Shown one piece after another: positions 1 to 11,035 of a stretch of DNA of 64,000 nucleotides. Every line of letters begins with the position of its first letter. Within the stretch, counting starts at the first letter, position 1. Origin of the DNA: Triplophysa rosa. Taxonomy: Eukaryota > Chordata > Actinopteri > Cypriniformes > Nemacheilidae. The DNA lies in assembly GCF_024868665.1 (NCBI RefSeq), contig NC_079901.1:102067-166066 (forward strand), given 5' to 3'. The translations under genes were made by a program, and so were the position numbers. A model generated the notes under the pieces. The model ran no database searches. It worked only from the letters and a program-made list of their open reading frames with translations, and had not been told where the DNA came from.

Positions 1-59
1 CCGTAAAAAGAGACGACAACCTTGAAATAAACAACGCGTTTTAAAAAGCATATTTTAAA

Positions 60-250
60 ATGAAGGAACGAAGGAACGTCACGCAATGTAAGTTATGTAA
101 CGAAGTAAAAGTACAGATTTTCTATTAGAAATTTACTCAAGTAAGAGTAAAAGTACACACTTTTAATTTTACTTAAAAAGTACATATTTTCCAAAATGTT
201 ACTCAAGTAAATGTAATGAAGTAAATGTAGCGCGTTACTACCCACCTCTG
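60..250. repeat. hAT-like transposon terminal sequence
   Basis: The stretch is rich in acttttactcaagtaa-like words and ends with gcgcgttactacccacctctg-type sequence. Read in reverse, the end is CAGAGGTGGGTAG, which looks like a hAT terminal inverted repeat. A second diverged copy with the same ending lies at 11930-12092. No transposase is present, so this is a non-autonomous copy or a remnant. It abuts the truncated end of DIRS copy 1, so it may mark the truncation point. Family assignment is from memory of fish repeats. Confidence 0.5.
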
Positions 251-285
251 AGTGGCAACCACACGCGGGTGAAGCCCCAGCGCGT

Positions 286-1173
286 TTAAGTTTGACTTCT
301 CACAGGCCAGACCCAGAGAGCCACCCTGTCCGGGTGTGGGTGATAAATTTCCCCGTTCGCCAGAGACAATAGGTCTGTGCGGAGGGGGAGGCGCCACGGC
401 TGGGCGTATAACAGAGGGATTATCTCTGCCAGCCACGGTGCTTTGGGCCACCTGGGAGCTATTAGAAGGAGAGACAGGACCTTCTCTCTCACTCTGGCCA
501 GTGTGGGAATTATCAGGAACAGAGGAGGAAAAGCATACAGCAGCAGCTTGGGCCATGGGTGGGCCAGTGTGTCCACCCCGAGGGGCGCATCCAAGTCCTT
601 TAGCGAGAAGAACATAGGACAATGGTTGTTTTCGCGCGAGGCGAATAGATCTACGGTTGCCTGTCCGAATCTCCTCCATATCATGCCCACTATCTGAGGG
701 TAGAGGCGCCAATCTCCGTAGAGTGGGTTCCCCCTTGACAGAAGGTCCGCACCTCTGTTCAGAATGCCTGGAACATGAGTCGCGCGTAACGACAGGAAAA
801 ACCGCCCGCTCCACATCAAAAGCTTGTGAGCTAGAGCGTGAAGTTTCGGTGAGCGTAAGCCGCCCTGCCGATTGATATACGCGACTGCTGTGGTATTGTC
901 GCAGCGTACGAGCACATGATGTCCTAGCAGGTGAGGCAGAAAATAATTCAGAGCTTTCCATATGGTCAGGAGCTCTAAATAATTTATGTGTGCTGAACGT
1001 AGTATGCTCGGCCACACACCGTTCACCACTCTGCCCTCCTGGGTGGCACCCCAGCCTGTTAGGGACGCATCTGTCATCACAACTTTCCGCATCACTACCG
1101 TTCCCAAACGGGTCCCCTGTGCGTAAAAGTCCGCGTCCGTCTCTCCAGTGGTAAAGAGCTGCCGTGCAGGCAC
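286..1173 (-). pseudogene. DIRS copy 1 RNase H and linker
   Basis: The frame carries an RNase H fold: VVMTDASLTGWGA (first catalytic Asp region), INYLELLTIWKAL (Glu), HHVLVRCDNTTAVAYIN (Asp) and HVPGILNRGADLLSR at the end. It continues through the DLFASRENNHCPMFFS block, which DIRS/Pat elements share, and ends at WPVRSQT. In complete copies a tyrosine recombinase frame would follow; here only about 35 bp remain before the hAT-like repeat. RNase H would degrade the RNA strand during reverse transcription. The reading frame is undamaged across this part. Confidence 0.75.
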
Positions 1174-1182
1174 GCGTCACTG

Positions 1183-2432
1183 TCACAGAGCGGCAGAGAA
1201 ATGTAGTGACAAAACCCATTTCATGAATGCTCTAATTCGCAGAGGTCCCAGCGGCAAAACTTGGATAGCTGAAGCCATAAGACCCTGCAATCTGAGGCAT
1301 GTGCGATACTGCACTCTCGCCCCCTCTCTGAACTGTGACACGCAGCTCATTAGAGAGAGGACGCGCTCCTGGGAGAGATGAGCTCGCATGGAGACCGTCT
1401 GGCTGAGTGTAAAATTGCTTTTGGTCACATTCACCCTGAACCCGAGAGATGTGATGTGTGTAAGCACGCTGCAGGTGTCCCGCAGTACCAATCGTCTATG
1501 TATGTCAAAATACGCAGACCTGACATTCTCAGGGGAGCCAAGCTCGCCTCCGTACACAGACAAAAAGTCTGAGGGCTGAGTGAGAGCCCGAAAGGAAGAA
1601 CAGTGAATTCGTAACATATGCCTAGATAGGCGAAACGAAGAAACTTCCTGTGTGGCGGATAAATGCTTATGTGGAAAAAAGCATCCTTCAGATCGATCGA
1701 AGTGAACCAGTCGTTCTGTTTTATGGCGCGGGCCAGAGTGCCGTGGTTTAACATTCTGAAATTGTATTTCCTCAAATGTTTGTTCAACATTCGGAGGTCC
1801 AAGATGGGGCGGAGAGAGCCGTCCTTCTTTGGGACCAGGAAATAACGGGAATAAAACCCTTGACTTATCAGGCTGGGAGGTACCACCTGAATCGCTCCCT
1901 TCATTAAGAGAGAAGAGATTTCTTCTTTCAGAATGTGAGCGGAGCTCTCCTCCGCGTGAGAAGAGAGAACGCCGTTGAAAAGCGGGGGTTTCATTACAAA
2001 CTGCAGTCTGTAACCCTGCATAATTGTTCGCATCACCCACTCTGGAGGCGCAACAGTCTGCCAGGCGGACTCGTAATTCGCGAGCGTCCCCACTGGGGCC
2101 GGTGAATCGCCGAAATCCTCGCATACGCTCTGTTGGCTCCTTTGCGATGCAATGGCGCCATCTAGCGGACACACTAGGGGCGACATGCGTGGATTTAGAA
2201 AGATGTTCTCTCTCTGCAGAGAGACGTACTCTCCCTGAAACGAATTCAATAGATTTGTTTGTTTCATTGTGTTTTTTGTGTGTTTTGTGTTGGGGAACAC
2301 CGGGACCGAAGCCTTTATTAGTTGGGTGAGGGGAACAATGTGTGTGCTGTGTGGTGACACTGTTTGAGCACATTCCCTCGCAACCGACCCCCTGAACGTG
2401 GGGGGAGGAAACACAGCGTCCACTGAACGCAC
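1183..2432 (-). pseudogene. DIRS copy 1 reverse transcriptase, frameshifted
   Basis: The frame from 2432 holds a reverse transcriptase fingers-palm region. Visible motifs are GFYSRYFLVPKKDGSLRPI, DLKDAFFHISI (motif A), LPFGLSLSPQTFC (motif B) and YIDDW (motif C, carrying the catalytic Asp pair). The frame closes at 1431. The continuing thumb/connection sequence (VLTHITSLGFRVN..., LSQERVLSL...) is in a different frame down to 1183, so a frameshift lies near 1490. Between 1183 and 1173 the sequence changes frame again into RNase H. The protein would copy element RNA into DNA. It is nonfunctional as written. Confidence 0.75.
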
Positions 2433-2562
2433 GGGCTGGGAACCCTGGCCGGCCCCTCCACGAGAAAACCTCCGTATTTTGGACAGGGGCTCTGGGACAG
2501 AAGGAGAGTCTGATGAGCTTGTGGCTCATGAACGAGGACTCTCTGCCCCCAATGGTCGGACA

Positions 2563-4079
2563 TCAGGCCGGCCGCTTGCATTTAGAGTCGGTCGGGGTTG
2601 GGTTGGGGGTTTTCCCAGCCACGGCGGGAGACGTTCTTCCCCAGGGTTTAGCAGAGGGTGGGTTACTCTGCTGTGGAGGGGGTTTGTTGCGCGGTTTCTC
2701 CCTGCTATGATGCGGGTTTCGCACCGTGACGGGGGGGTTAGGCAAACGCGCAGTGGGCAACTGACGCGGAGCAGCTTTCTTAGAGAGGCACAACTTGAAA
2801 GCCTCGTCCTCTTTCTTTTTGTCGTCGCACCGTTGCTGCATCAAAGCCACGGCGGGACCGAAGAGAGCCTGGTCAGGCTTGACCGGAGCGCCCGCAACGC
2901 GCCTCTTCTCACTGTCAGGGAGTCCCGACAGGTTCAGCCAGAGAGCACACTCCCCCACTACAGAAAGCGCCATGGAGCGCCTGCAAGCTTGGACAGCCTG
3001 CCGAGCATTGCGGAGGACAAGGTCGTTGACCGTAAGGATCTCCTTCCACAAGGTTGGCGAGGGGGATCCTTTGTCCAGCTGCTGCCCCAAATCCTCCAAA
3101 ATTTCTGCCTGGTAAGCGGAAAGCAGGGACGAAACATTGAGAGCCCTGACAGCCAAGGCCAAGGATTTATAAGCGGCCTGATGAACAGAGGGAGAAAAAC
3201 GGTCCTTTTTGCCCGGCAAGACCGGTTTCGGAGGGGCGAGCAGCCCGCCCTGGACGGGGTTGAGATGCCTGGCGATCGACGGCTCGACAGGGGGGGGATC
3301 ACCCAAGCCGAGAGCCGCCATGTCTTTCACCTCCAGACCCGAGAGACCGTGTTTGAGGTTCAGCGGGTCGCTCCAGTAGTGCCTCACGTGCTTCGCGCAC
3401 GCTGGCAGGACGGGGAAGAGTTGTTTCCTCGGGCCGGGCGGGGACCCAGCACTTTCCCATCATACACATCCCTCTCCTGGTCGGTGGCGCTCTGCGGAGC
3501 CAGCCACGGAATGTTAAGGCGAGCGGCCGCTCGTTCGCACACGTCCAGGAGGATGGACTGGGGTAAGGCCGTGGGGGGGTTAGCCTGGTAAAAACCAGAG
3601 AGTGGGATGGCCTCCTCGTCCTCTGAGACCCCAAGAAGGCCCGCGTCGTCTTCATCGCCGGAACCAGCCGGTTCATCGGTGAACGGGAGGTTGCCCGCAA
3701 AGATATCCTCTTCGGGGAACGCAGGATTAGGCAGGTCAGCCCAATGAAGCGACGTCGCACCCCGGGAGGCCCCCGGAGGCGCGTCACCGTGTCCACCATC
3801 CGAGTCAGAAAGGCCGAGCTCGATACACTGGGTAGCGGCAACTTTGAGTCGATGCCGCAGGAGCTTTTTCGGCAGCACAAGGCAATGGCTGCAATGCTCC
3901 GGGTTCTCCAAAGCCTCTTCTGCATGCTTGAGGCCCAAGTAGACCACGCAGAACTCGTGAGAGTCCTTAGCTGCGATGAGAGCCCCGCACGCGGCCGGGC
4001 AGGCCCGTGATGAGCTGGTCCCTGGAGCAGTGGCAGATTTAGAGAGCGACATGTCGGCGAAAAACTCGTTAATATCCAT
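2563..4079 (-). pseudogene. DIRS copy 1 gag, frameshifted
   Basis: The N-terminal part starts with an ATG at 4079 (MDINEFFADMSLS) and is open to 3384. It has a Cys/His cluster CSHCLVLPKK near residue 62 and an acidic middle. The C-terminal part, 3387 to 2563, has the HYWSDPLNLKHGL region and ends in a basic, proline-rich tail. The second frame is already open across 3400-3450, where the residues before HYWSDP fit the usual DIRS Gag pattern, so a single frameshift there separates the halves. Gag should form the element's nucleoprotein particle. The low similarity of DIRS Gags to anything else makes domain naming uncertain. Confidence 0.6.
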
Positions 4080-4689
4080 GGCGGGCAGCCGTGGAAAGTA
4101 AAGGGGGAGCAGGTGAAAAAATCACGAGCGTGGGCGGCTCAGGATGCATAGAAAAAACACAGCTAACCTGGCTGAATAGACGACTGTCACGTCTAGCGGA
4201 GGCTGATCAGACGATATGTCCTCCTGAAGACACACAGTGAGCAGCGAAAATCCAACCGAACTGTGTTAAAGCAGAGATCGCGAGAAGCGAATGACAACTG
4301 AGGAACAGCAGCGCAAGCAGACCTTATATTCGCTCAGGTAAGGGGGTGGGGCCTTACCTGGCATTGGCTGCGCGCTTCTGTCTGTCTAGCCAGACTTTGT
4401 GCAATTAGATGCTTAGGTCAGGTACGGATGCCCTTCCCATAGGTGGATCTCGAAACAAGATGATGAAAGAGAACGCATTCTTAGATTCCTTGTGTGCCCG
4501 TTATATTCAATTAACTTGTAAATGAAATGTTTAATCAACCACTGTAAAACAAGCCCATTCTCATGAATGAAATGCGTATAAACAACACACGCTGTTGCAA
4601 TATCGTGTAACTCTCCTGAACAACGGGTGTCAAATTTCCCATTTTTCAAATTAAAATAACGAGAAATACATAATGCATACCCTAAATGG

Positions 4690-4750
4690 CCTAGTATTAC
4701 ATTTACATTTATGCATTTGGCAGACGCTTTTATCCAAAGCGACTTACATT
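4690..4750. repeat. Teleost interspersed repeat core
   Basis: The words tttatgcatttggcagacgc and ttatccaaagcgacttaca are a very common conserved core found interspersed through teleost genomes. It is a short orphan fragment here, with no head or tail recognised around it. Confidence 0.5.
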
Positions 4751-4800
4751 GCTTTATCCTATAAAAGCATATGTATTATGTATTATGTGTTATACCAGTA

Positions 4801-4848
4801 TTATATCAGTATTATAATGATATAAGTATCATTATAATACTGATATAA
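4801..4848. repeat. Perfect 20-bp inverted repeat
   Basis: Arms at 4801-4820 and 4829-4848 are exact reverse complements with an 8-nt loop (tataagta). The sequence is AT-only apart from a few C/G bases, so it is probably an expanded AT microsatellite hairpin and not a gene. Nothing else is seen in 4860-5185. Confidence 0.7.
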
Positions 4849-5185
4849 TGATTAATCTTAAAAATCAGAAACAGTATAGCAATAAAAATCAGAACAATAT
4901 GTAGCCCATACAATTTTCATGAATAATTATTATTTTCTGTAATTTTTTCCAGAGCGCATCAAAAATAAATAACATTTTCTGCGCTACAGGTTTTGCTTCT
5001 TGTTCTGGTGTTAAAGTCTAAAGAGTTTTCTATTTATTTGTTCAACACAACGTGCTTTTATGCTACTAGTTTTTATTTATATAATAGCCTACAGATCAAA
5101 ACCAAACAGACATGGAGATAGAAATAACATAGAAAACGACATGGATTTATATGTGGTGTAGCCTACGGTGGTTAGAGGTCCCATA

Positions 5186-5285
5186 NNNNNNNNNNNNNNN
5201 NNNNNNNNNNNNNNNNNNNNNNNNNNNNNNNNNNNNNNNNNNNNNNNNNNNNNNNNNNNNNNNNNNNNNNNNNNNNNNNNNNNNN
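5186..5285. other. Assembly gap, 100 N
   Basis: Exactly 100 N are present, the usual placeholder for a gap of unknown size. It removes the upstream exon or exons of the kinase gene that follows, so the start codon and promoter of that gene cannot be given. Confidence 0.98.
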
Positions 5286-6359
5286 AAGATAAAGATCAGG
5301 ACGAGCAGGACTTCAAGGCCTGGGATGAGAAATCCTTTAACTTGTCTCAGTTTGTGGAAGACTTCCGATTGTCAAGCTTCAGCGTGTGGGACGAGAGACA
5401 CGAGGCTGAAGAACAGATCAGCCAGATTCACCGTCCAGACACAGAAGACGACGGAGAAGAAGAACATCAGGACGAACAAGAAGTCGTCCAAGAGTTGCTG
5501 AAACTGATCTCCAAAGAGGAGTGGAAGAAACGTCTCATCGCCAACACAGAAGACGTTCCCAACCACTACAAAATAGGCAAGCAGCTGGGTAAAGGAGGCT
5601 ACGGATCGGTTTATGAGGCCGAGCGTCGCTCCGACGGCCTTCAAGTGGCACTGAAATACGTGCAAAAGACAAATAACATGAAGTTCCTGCGCGTTCCCGG
5701 CCACCGGAAAGCCTTGCCTGCTGAGGTAACTCAAATCACTTGAACACTTTGAAACGCTTGAAGACAGAAGAAATGCTGAATGACGTGTTTGTTGTGTTGT
5801 AGGTAGCGATTATGATGATCATGCAGAAGAAGTTCATAATACCTGAGATCCTCCAGCTGCCGGAGTGGTTCGAGGAACCCGATCGCTACATCTTGATCCT
5901 CGAGCGGCCCGCATCATGCGACAGGCGCTCACAGCTGCGCAGGAGTGCTGTAAGAGAGGGGTTTTCCACCGCGACATTAAACTGGAAAACCTGCTGGTGA
6001 ACCCAAAGACCTTAAAGGTCAAACTCATCGACTTCGGCTGCAGCGTCCGACTCAAGAGAGGCTACGTGAAGAAAATCACCGGCACAGAGCCCTATTTACC
6101 CATCGAAGTGTTCATCAGCAACAGATACCGCGGAAAGCCGGCGACGGTGTGGTCTCTCGGGATGCTGCTGTTCCGCCTGTTGCACGGACGCTTTCCGTTC
6201 GCTTTCGAACTGCACAACATGTACTACGCCAGCTGGAGTGATCGGGAATTTTCCGACGAGTTGTGTCTTCTGATGCGATACAGCCTGCAGTTCAAAGACA
6301 AAAAGCGGATTAAAGTGAAGAACATGCACAAGCACGACTGGTTCCAGATGCTGTCGTAA
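5286..6359 (+). pseudogene. Pim-like serine/threonine kinase, partial and broken
   Basis: Two exons are visible: 5286-5725 and 5803-6359, joined by a 77-bp intron with GT at 5726 and AG at 5801-5802, phase 0. Exon 1 encodes an acidic leader, then the glycine loop LGKGGYGSVYEAE and the ALKYV lysine. Exon 2 encodes the hinge approach WFEEPDRYILILERP, then in another frame IMRQALTAAQECC, the catalytic loop HRDIKLENLL, the DFG motif (LIDFGCS), GTEPYLPIEVF and VWSLGMLLFRLLHGRFPF, ending at HDWFQMLS. This is the fish-expanded Pim-2-like family. The alpha-D region, roughly 25-30 codons, is missing at about 5910 and the frame changes there, so the protein as assembled would end early at 5998-6000. 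Either a pseudogene or a local assembly error next to the gap. Confidence 0.75.
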
Positions 6360-6708
6360 CTACATCTGCACCTTTAATTTATGAGAAATGACGTCCATAT
6401 GATGACGTGTTGACTAGTTGTGTACTTGACTGAAGTATACTTGTGTTTTCCAGGTGAAATCAAATCCAGTGGCTCACGACACAAGTTTGTCAGTTGTGGT
6501 GAAATCAAGTCAGTGAAGAGGAACCGTTCAAGACATCCCACAGGTTACAAGCACGACACACAGCCCTAGTACGGTAAAATTAACCTATGGTTTAACAACA
6601 AAAATTCGGATGATGTTGTAAAGACATAACCTTTATCCAATAAGTAATCAATACACCAAAAAGCGCTGCACGATGGATCTTGTGTACTGCACTTTTACCT
6701 TCACAAAA
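6360..6708. other. No feature recognised
   Basis: This is presumed 3' flank of the kinase. No clear polyadenylation signal, repeat or open frame of interest was seen. Confidence 0.4.
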
Positions 6709-7345
6709 GACATCACACACACACACATATGCGCACACACACATATGCACGAACATCACACACACATATGCGCACACACACACGCACATCTCAATGCGCA
6801 CACACACATATATATGCGCACACACACATATGCACGAACATCACGCATGCGCACACACACACCGCGCACACACCACGCGCTCACACACACACACCACGCA
6901 CTCACACACATCTCACACACACACATATGCGCACGCACACACACATCACACACATATGCGCACGCACACACACACACATATGCGCACACACACATATGCA
7001 CGAACATCACACACACATATGCGCACACACACACGCACATCTCACACACACATATATGCGCTCACACACACACATATGCACGAACATCACGCATGCGCAC
7101 ACACACACCGCGCACACACACACACCACGCGCTCACACACACACACACACCACGAGCTCACACGCCGCGCGCACACACACCACGCACACACACACACCAC
7201 GCACTCACACGCCGCGCACACACACACACCGCACGCACACATCTCACACACACATATATGCGCACGCACACACACATCACACACATATGCGCACACACAC
7301 ATATGCACGAACATCACGCACGCGCACATACACACACAGTGTGTG
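6709..7345. repeat. CA-rich microsatellite/minisatellite array
   Basis: About 640 bp of (CA)n interrupted by catatgcgcaca, catatgcacgaacatcac and accgcgcaca variants. The marker gaacatcac recurs at 6751, 6836, 7002, 7082 and 7309. The pairs 6751/7002 and 6836/7082 are about 250 bp apart, which suggests an internal segmental duplication. Long stop-free frames on both strands are a product of composition and are not genes. Confidence 0.9.
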
Positions 7346-8390
7346 TATTCTGTCAGCATTTGTAGATGTGTGTAACTTTGATGAATGTGGATTGTGAGTT
7401 TTTCACTCCAGATTTCTCTTCCGTCATCGTTTATGAGTTTATGAGGCGCTCGTATGGAAGTAAAATAGAGACAAATGTGTTTGAAGCAAAAAGACGGCAC
7501 TAACTGAAAAAAAAGCATTGTATTAACAGTGCTCGCATTTTAAGGTTCTGCAATTCAACATGGTTGCACATTTAAGATGTGATTTTTTAAAATGTAAAAA
7601 TTTCACACAGTTTCACCATTTAAAAATTCAATAATCAAAATTCACCTTTTAAATTTCGTTAAAAAATTCAACTTGTTGTAAAATACAACCTTTAATATTC
7701 GACAGACAATTTTCAGTCCATATTATTTCGGTTTAAAAATTCGCTTCCACAAATTCAATGGTTCAAATTCGGCTTAAAATTCAAAGTTTCACATCCGGGA
7801 ATCCCAGGAGAAGCAATAGAGCGCCGATTCCGCCAATGCATGATCTCTACCTGCTGCCTGACCGCTTCACCAGCAGGTGGTGCAAGTCGCTTCTGACGAA
7901 GACCAAAGCAAGAAATGCAGATACTTTTTATATGTTTGCAGCACAGTCCACTCATCTGCTCGATTAAGTGAATTTATTTGATCTCATAGATCTCTTCTTA
8001 TGCATCATCAACATCAGAAATTTTAGGTTTCCTGCTCTGGCTCGAAGGAATTAAGTTATTTTTTACTTCAGCACATCGTGTTCACATAAATACTATGCAT
8101 CATCAGCATTTACAGGACATGTATTGTGTTTGAAGCGGTCAAATAACTGAGATCTCAACTAGGAGCTTATTGACAAATGCTCTGATTTAACGCGTACTCT
8201 CCCATGTGCTTCTGTTTATATGACGTAGCTGCAATCTCAAAAACATTCTTTTTATCGTAAACTTTTACATCGCCTAGCAGAAATTTGATTTCAGATCGGG
8301 CCAATTGTCACTGATACCCGATCTAGCATTTTATTCAGTATCGACACCGATACCGATAAAATATTGCATCGGAGCATCCCTGCGGCGAGA
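7346..8390. other. Repeat-like non-coding stretch
   Basis: AT-rich sequence with no supported gene. Around 7560-7800 the words aattca/aaattc recur. At 7850-7910 there is a caccagcaggtggtgcaagtc-type string that resembles cyprinid interspersed repeats. The end at about 8290-8385 (gataccgataaaatattgcatcggagcatccct) looks like a hAT terminus of the type ending in cggtgcatccct. These are memory-based guesses. Confidence 0.35.
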
Positions 8391-8395
8391 GACCC

Positions 8396-9860
8396 CAGCT
8401 AACAGGGAACGTTCCCGTAACTTTGGCTAACGTTCTCTAAAGGTTCTCTCAAAGTTATCAAAAACGTTCTTGCAATAACATTAGTAGAACGTTTCCTTAA
8501 CGTTATCTGCAATTGATAAACGTTCTAAAAACGTTAGCATTACAAACATTATTATTGCATTGTTAGCGGAACGTTCTAAAAACATTAGCATTGAAAACGT
8601 TAGCATTGCGTTGGTAATGTAATGTTCTTAAAACGTTAGAATTAAAAACGTTATAATTGCATTGTTAACAGAACGTTCTAAAACCTTTAGCATTGAAAAC
8701 GTTACCATGGCGTTGATAATGTAATGTTCTTAAAACGTTAGCATTACAAACGTTATAATTGCATTGTTAGCGGAACGTTCTAAAAACATTAGCATTGAAA
8801 ACGTTAGCATTGCGTTGGTAATGTAATGTTCTTAAAACGTTAGCATTAAAAACGTTATAATTGCATTGTTAACAGAACGTTCTAAAAACATTAGCATTGA
8901 AAACGTTACCTTTGCGTTGGTAATGTAATGTTCTTAAAACGTTAGAATTAAAAACGTTATAATTGCATTGTTAACAGAACGTTCTAAAACCTTTAGCATT
9001 GAAAACGTTACCATGGCGTTGATAATGTAATGTTCTTAAAACGTTAGCATTACAAACGTTATAATTGCATTGTTAGCGGAACGTTCTAAAAACATTAGCA
9101 TTGAAAACGTTAGCATTGCGTTGGTAATGTAATGTTCTTAAAACGTTAGCATTAAAAACGTTATAATTGCATTGTTAACAGAACGTTCTAAAAACATTAG
9201 CATTGAAAACGTTACCATGCCGTTGATAATGTAATGTTCTTAAAACGTTAGCATTACAAACGTTATACTTGCATTGTTAACGGAACGTTCTAAAAACATT
9301 AGCATTGAAAACGTTACCTTTGCGTTGGTAATGTAATGTTCTTAAAACATTAGCATTACAAACGTTATAATTGCATTGGTAGCGAAACGTTCTAAAAACA
9401 TAGCATTGAAAACATTACCATTGCGTTGTTAATGTAAAGTTCTTAAAACGTTAGCATTACAAACGTTATAATTGCATTGTTAGCGAAACGTTCTAAAAAC
9501 ATAGAATTTCAAACGTAACCATAGCTTTGTTAATGTAACGTTCTAAAAAGTTAGCATCACAAACGTTGTAATTGCATTGTTACCGGAATGTTCTAAAAAC
9601 ATTAGCATTGAAAACGTTACCATTGCGTTGTTAATGTAATGTTCTAAAAACGTAAGCATTACAAACGTTATAATTGCATTTGTTAGTGGAACGTTCTAAA
9701 AAAATTATCATAAAACATTATCATTGCGTTGTTAATGTAACGTTCTAAAGACATTAACATTACATACGTTAAAATTGCATTGTTAGGGGGACATTCTAAA
9801 AACTTTAGCATTAAAACATTACCATTGCGTTGTTGAAAACATTCTAAATATTTTAGCATA
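8396..9860. repeat. 102-bp dimeric tandem satellite with 306-bp higher-order repeat
   Basis: The array is made of about 51-bp half-units of two kinds: one with gaacgttctaaaaacatt and gcattgcgttg, the other with gtaatgttcttaaaacgtt and ataattgcattgtta. Together they give a 102-bp period; the word gcattgtta occurs at 8659, 8761 and 8863. A variant block starting at 8641 recurs at 8947, so three dimers form a 306-bp higher-order unit. About 14 dimers are present and they become irregular after 9350. The core AACGTT is itself palindromic. No coding potential. Confidence 0.9.
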
Positions 9861-10149
9861 AAAACTTATCTTCTGGGGACATGTAAGAAAATTTAAGGGT
9901 GAGTATAATAACAAATAATAACGCAAATTGAAACATTCTTAGAACTAGCGTAATTTTTCTGTTCTTGAGGTTGCAAACAAATGTTGGCTTGGCTTGTTGT
10001 ATGTATTGTTAGTGAAATACTCTTTAAATATTACAGCTGTGACATTTCATATTTAAAATAAAAACAAAATAATATCAATGAGTGCCATCAATCAGATAAT
10101 TAAAATCCGTTTTAACTTGCAGTGTACTTAAAAGTCACTATATGAAAAT

Positions 10150-10533
10150 ATAAAGTGTCACTTCGTTTTGACACCATATCTGACCAATCTGTGACCGGAC
10201 ATGGTTCTGTGGTCCAGCTCCAGTAGGACAGCCCTCATAGTTGAGTTAACTGTACCTTGGGAAGAGGCCATTAACGAAGCATTTGAAAGAAATAATCTCC
10301 AGTATGCCAATGTGGCAGCGGAGGCTGAAGATCGGGGATAGACAGCGGAAGTGTTCCCGTTGGAAGTGGGCTGCCGGGGCTTTGTTTCCAATTCCACTAC
10401 AAGGCTGCTTAAGAAAGTGGGGATCAGAGGACAGGCCCAACGGATGGTAGTCAAAGAACTTGCCACTGTTGCTGAGAGAAGCAGCAACTGGCTGTGGATG
10501 AAACAGAAGGATGCAATATGGGCTGCCAAGTAA
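10150..10533 (+). pseudogene. Restriction-like-endonuclease domain relic of a non-LTR retroelement
   Basis: The plus frame reads PDMVLWSSSSRTALIVELTV, then PWEEAINEAFERNN, and after a stop continues FPLEVGCRGFVSNSTTRLL and AERSSNWLWMKQKDAIWAAK to a stop at 10531-10533. The series PD, ELTVPWEE, then V.VGCRGF matches the C-terminal restriction-like endonuclease region of early-branching LINEs in fish, as I recall that family. Two in-frame stops look like decayed codons: a TGA just before PDM where Arg is usual, and a TAG at about 10338 where Trp is expected. The rest of the element (RT) is not recognised upstream. Confidence 0.5.
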
Positions 10534-10739
10534 CCACGTAATAAAATGGTGTTGTGTGTTGTATTGTTATGCCATACAGGACCGAGGGCACTGAGCTTGC
10601 ATTAACGGAGCCAGTGGGGCTATAACAGCCTTAGCCAACAGGTTGGCACATATGGTTGCGTTTAAATTTTTGTCATATTTTGTAACGTTATGCCATACGG
10701 GACCGGGGGGACTGAGCGCATATTAACGGTTGGGGAGGT

Positions 10740-11035
10740 TGGGTAGTTGTGGCCTAATGGTTAGAGAGTCGGACTCGTGACCAGAAGGTTGCCGGTTCGA
10801 TTCTCAGGGCACGACTGTGGTGCCTTTGAGTTGCAGCAATAGCTGCCCACTGCTTCTGCCAGATGACCTTGTAACAATGCGATACACCCAGGTCTGTTCA
10901 ACCTGCGGTGGGCCTCCCTTGGCTGAGGGTGTCTTGTGATAAAGGGCCGAAAAACCCAATGAGGCTGAGGTGCACAACTGACGATGTGTTACATTGATGG
11001 GAACCAAACAAAGGGCATTATCAGCAGCATCTCAC
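10740..11035 (+). repeat. tRNA-derived SINE
   Basis: The head (about 10745-10812) has a pol III A-box-like tggcctaatggttagagagt and a B-box ggttcgattctc, followed by a SINE-type body (gcctttgagttgcagcaata). The spacing fits a tRNA-derived promoter. The body diverges and no clear tail was located, so the right edge is approximate. The anticodon arm does not give a clean cloverleaf, so it is not called as a tRNA gene. Confidence 0.6.

Larger units (their letters stand above)
251..4480 (-). mobile_element. DIRS-like retrotransposon, copy 1, truncated
   Basis: On the minus strand, gag (4079 to 2563), reverse transcriptase (2432 to about 1183) and RNase H (1173 to 286) follow in DIRS order. No tyrosine recombinase follows RNase H; the element stops near 251 at the hAT-like repeat, so the 3' part is lost. 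Frameshifts break gag once and pol at least twice. The right edge near 4480 is a guess, based on a weak resemblance to the terminal repeats of copies 2 and 3 (a ccatagg...gaaagagaac-like string at 4438-4480). Its proteins differ clearly from copies 2 and 3, so it is a different DIRS family. Confidence 0.75.

Noticed and set aside
203..1219. 338-codon minus-strand frame
   Set aside because: It overlaps the RNase H frame of DIRS copy 1 in another frame and has no recognisable motif.
4413..4649. 78-codon minus-strand frame
   Set aside because: No recognisable motif; the region is AT-rich DIRS flank.
5168..5743. Kinase start codon upstream of the gap
   Set aside because: The frame would run through 100 N of unknown true length, so no start can be claimed.
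6673..7397. Long His/Thr-rich open frames over 200 codons in three frames, and Cys/Val-rich ones on the other strand
   Set aside because: They are translations of the CA array; all frames are open at once because the repeat lacks stop words.
8396..9860. CRISPR-like regular repeats
   Set aside because: Repeat and spacer are both repetitive, the unit is a tandem satellite, and the genome is vertebrate.
10158..10529. 123-codon minus-strand frame
   Set aside because: The opposite strand encodes a recognisable endonuclease relic; the minus frame is its shadow.
10745..10812. Functional tRNA gene
   Set aside because: A and B boxes are present but the stems do not close properly and a SINE body follows.
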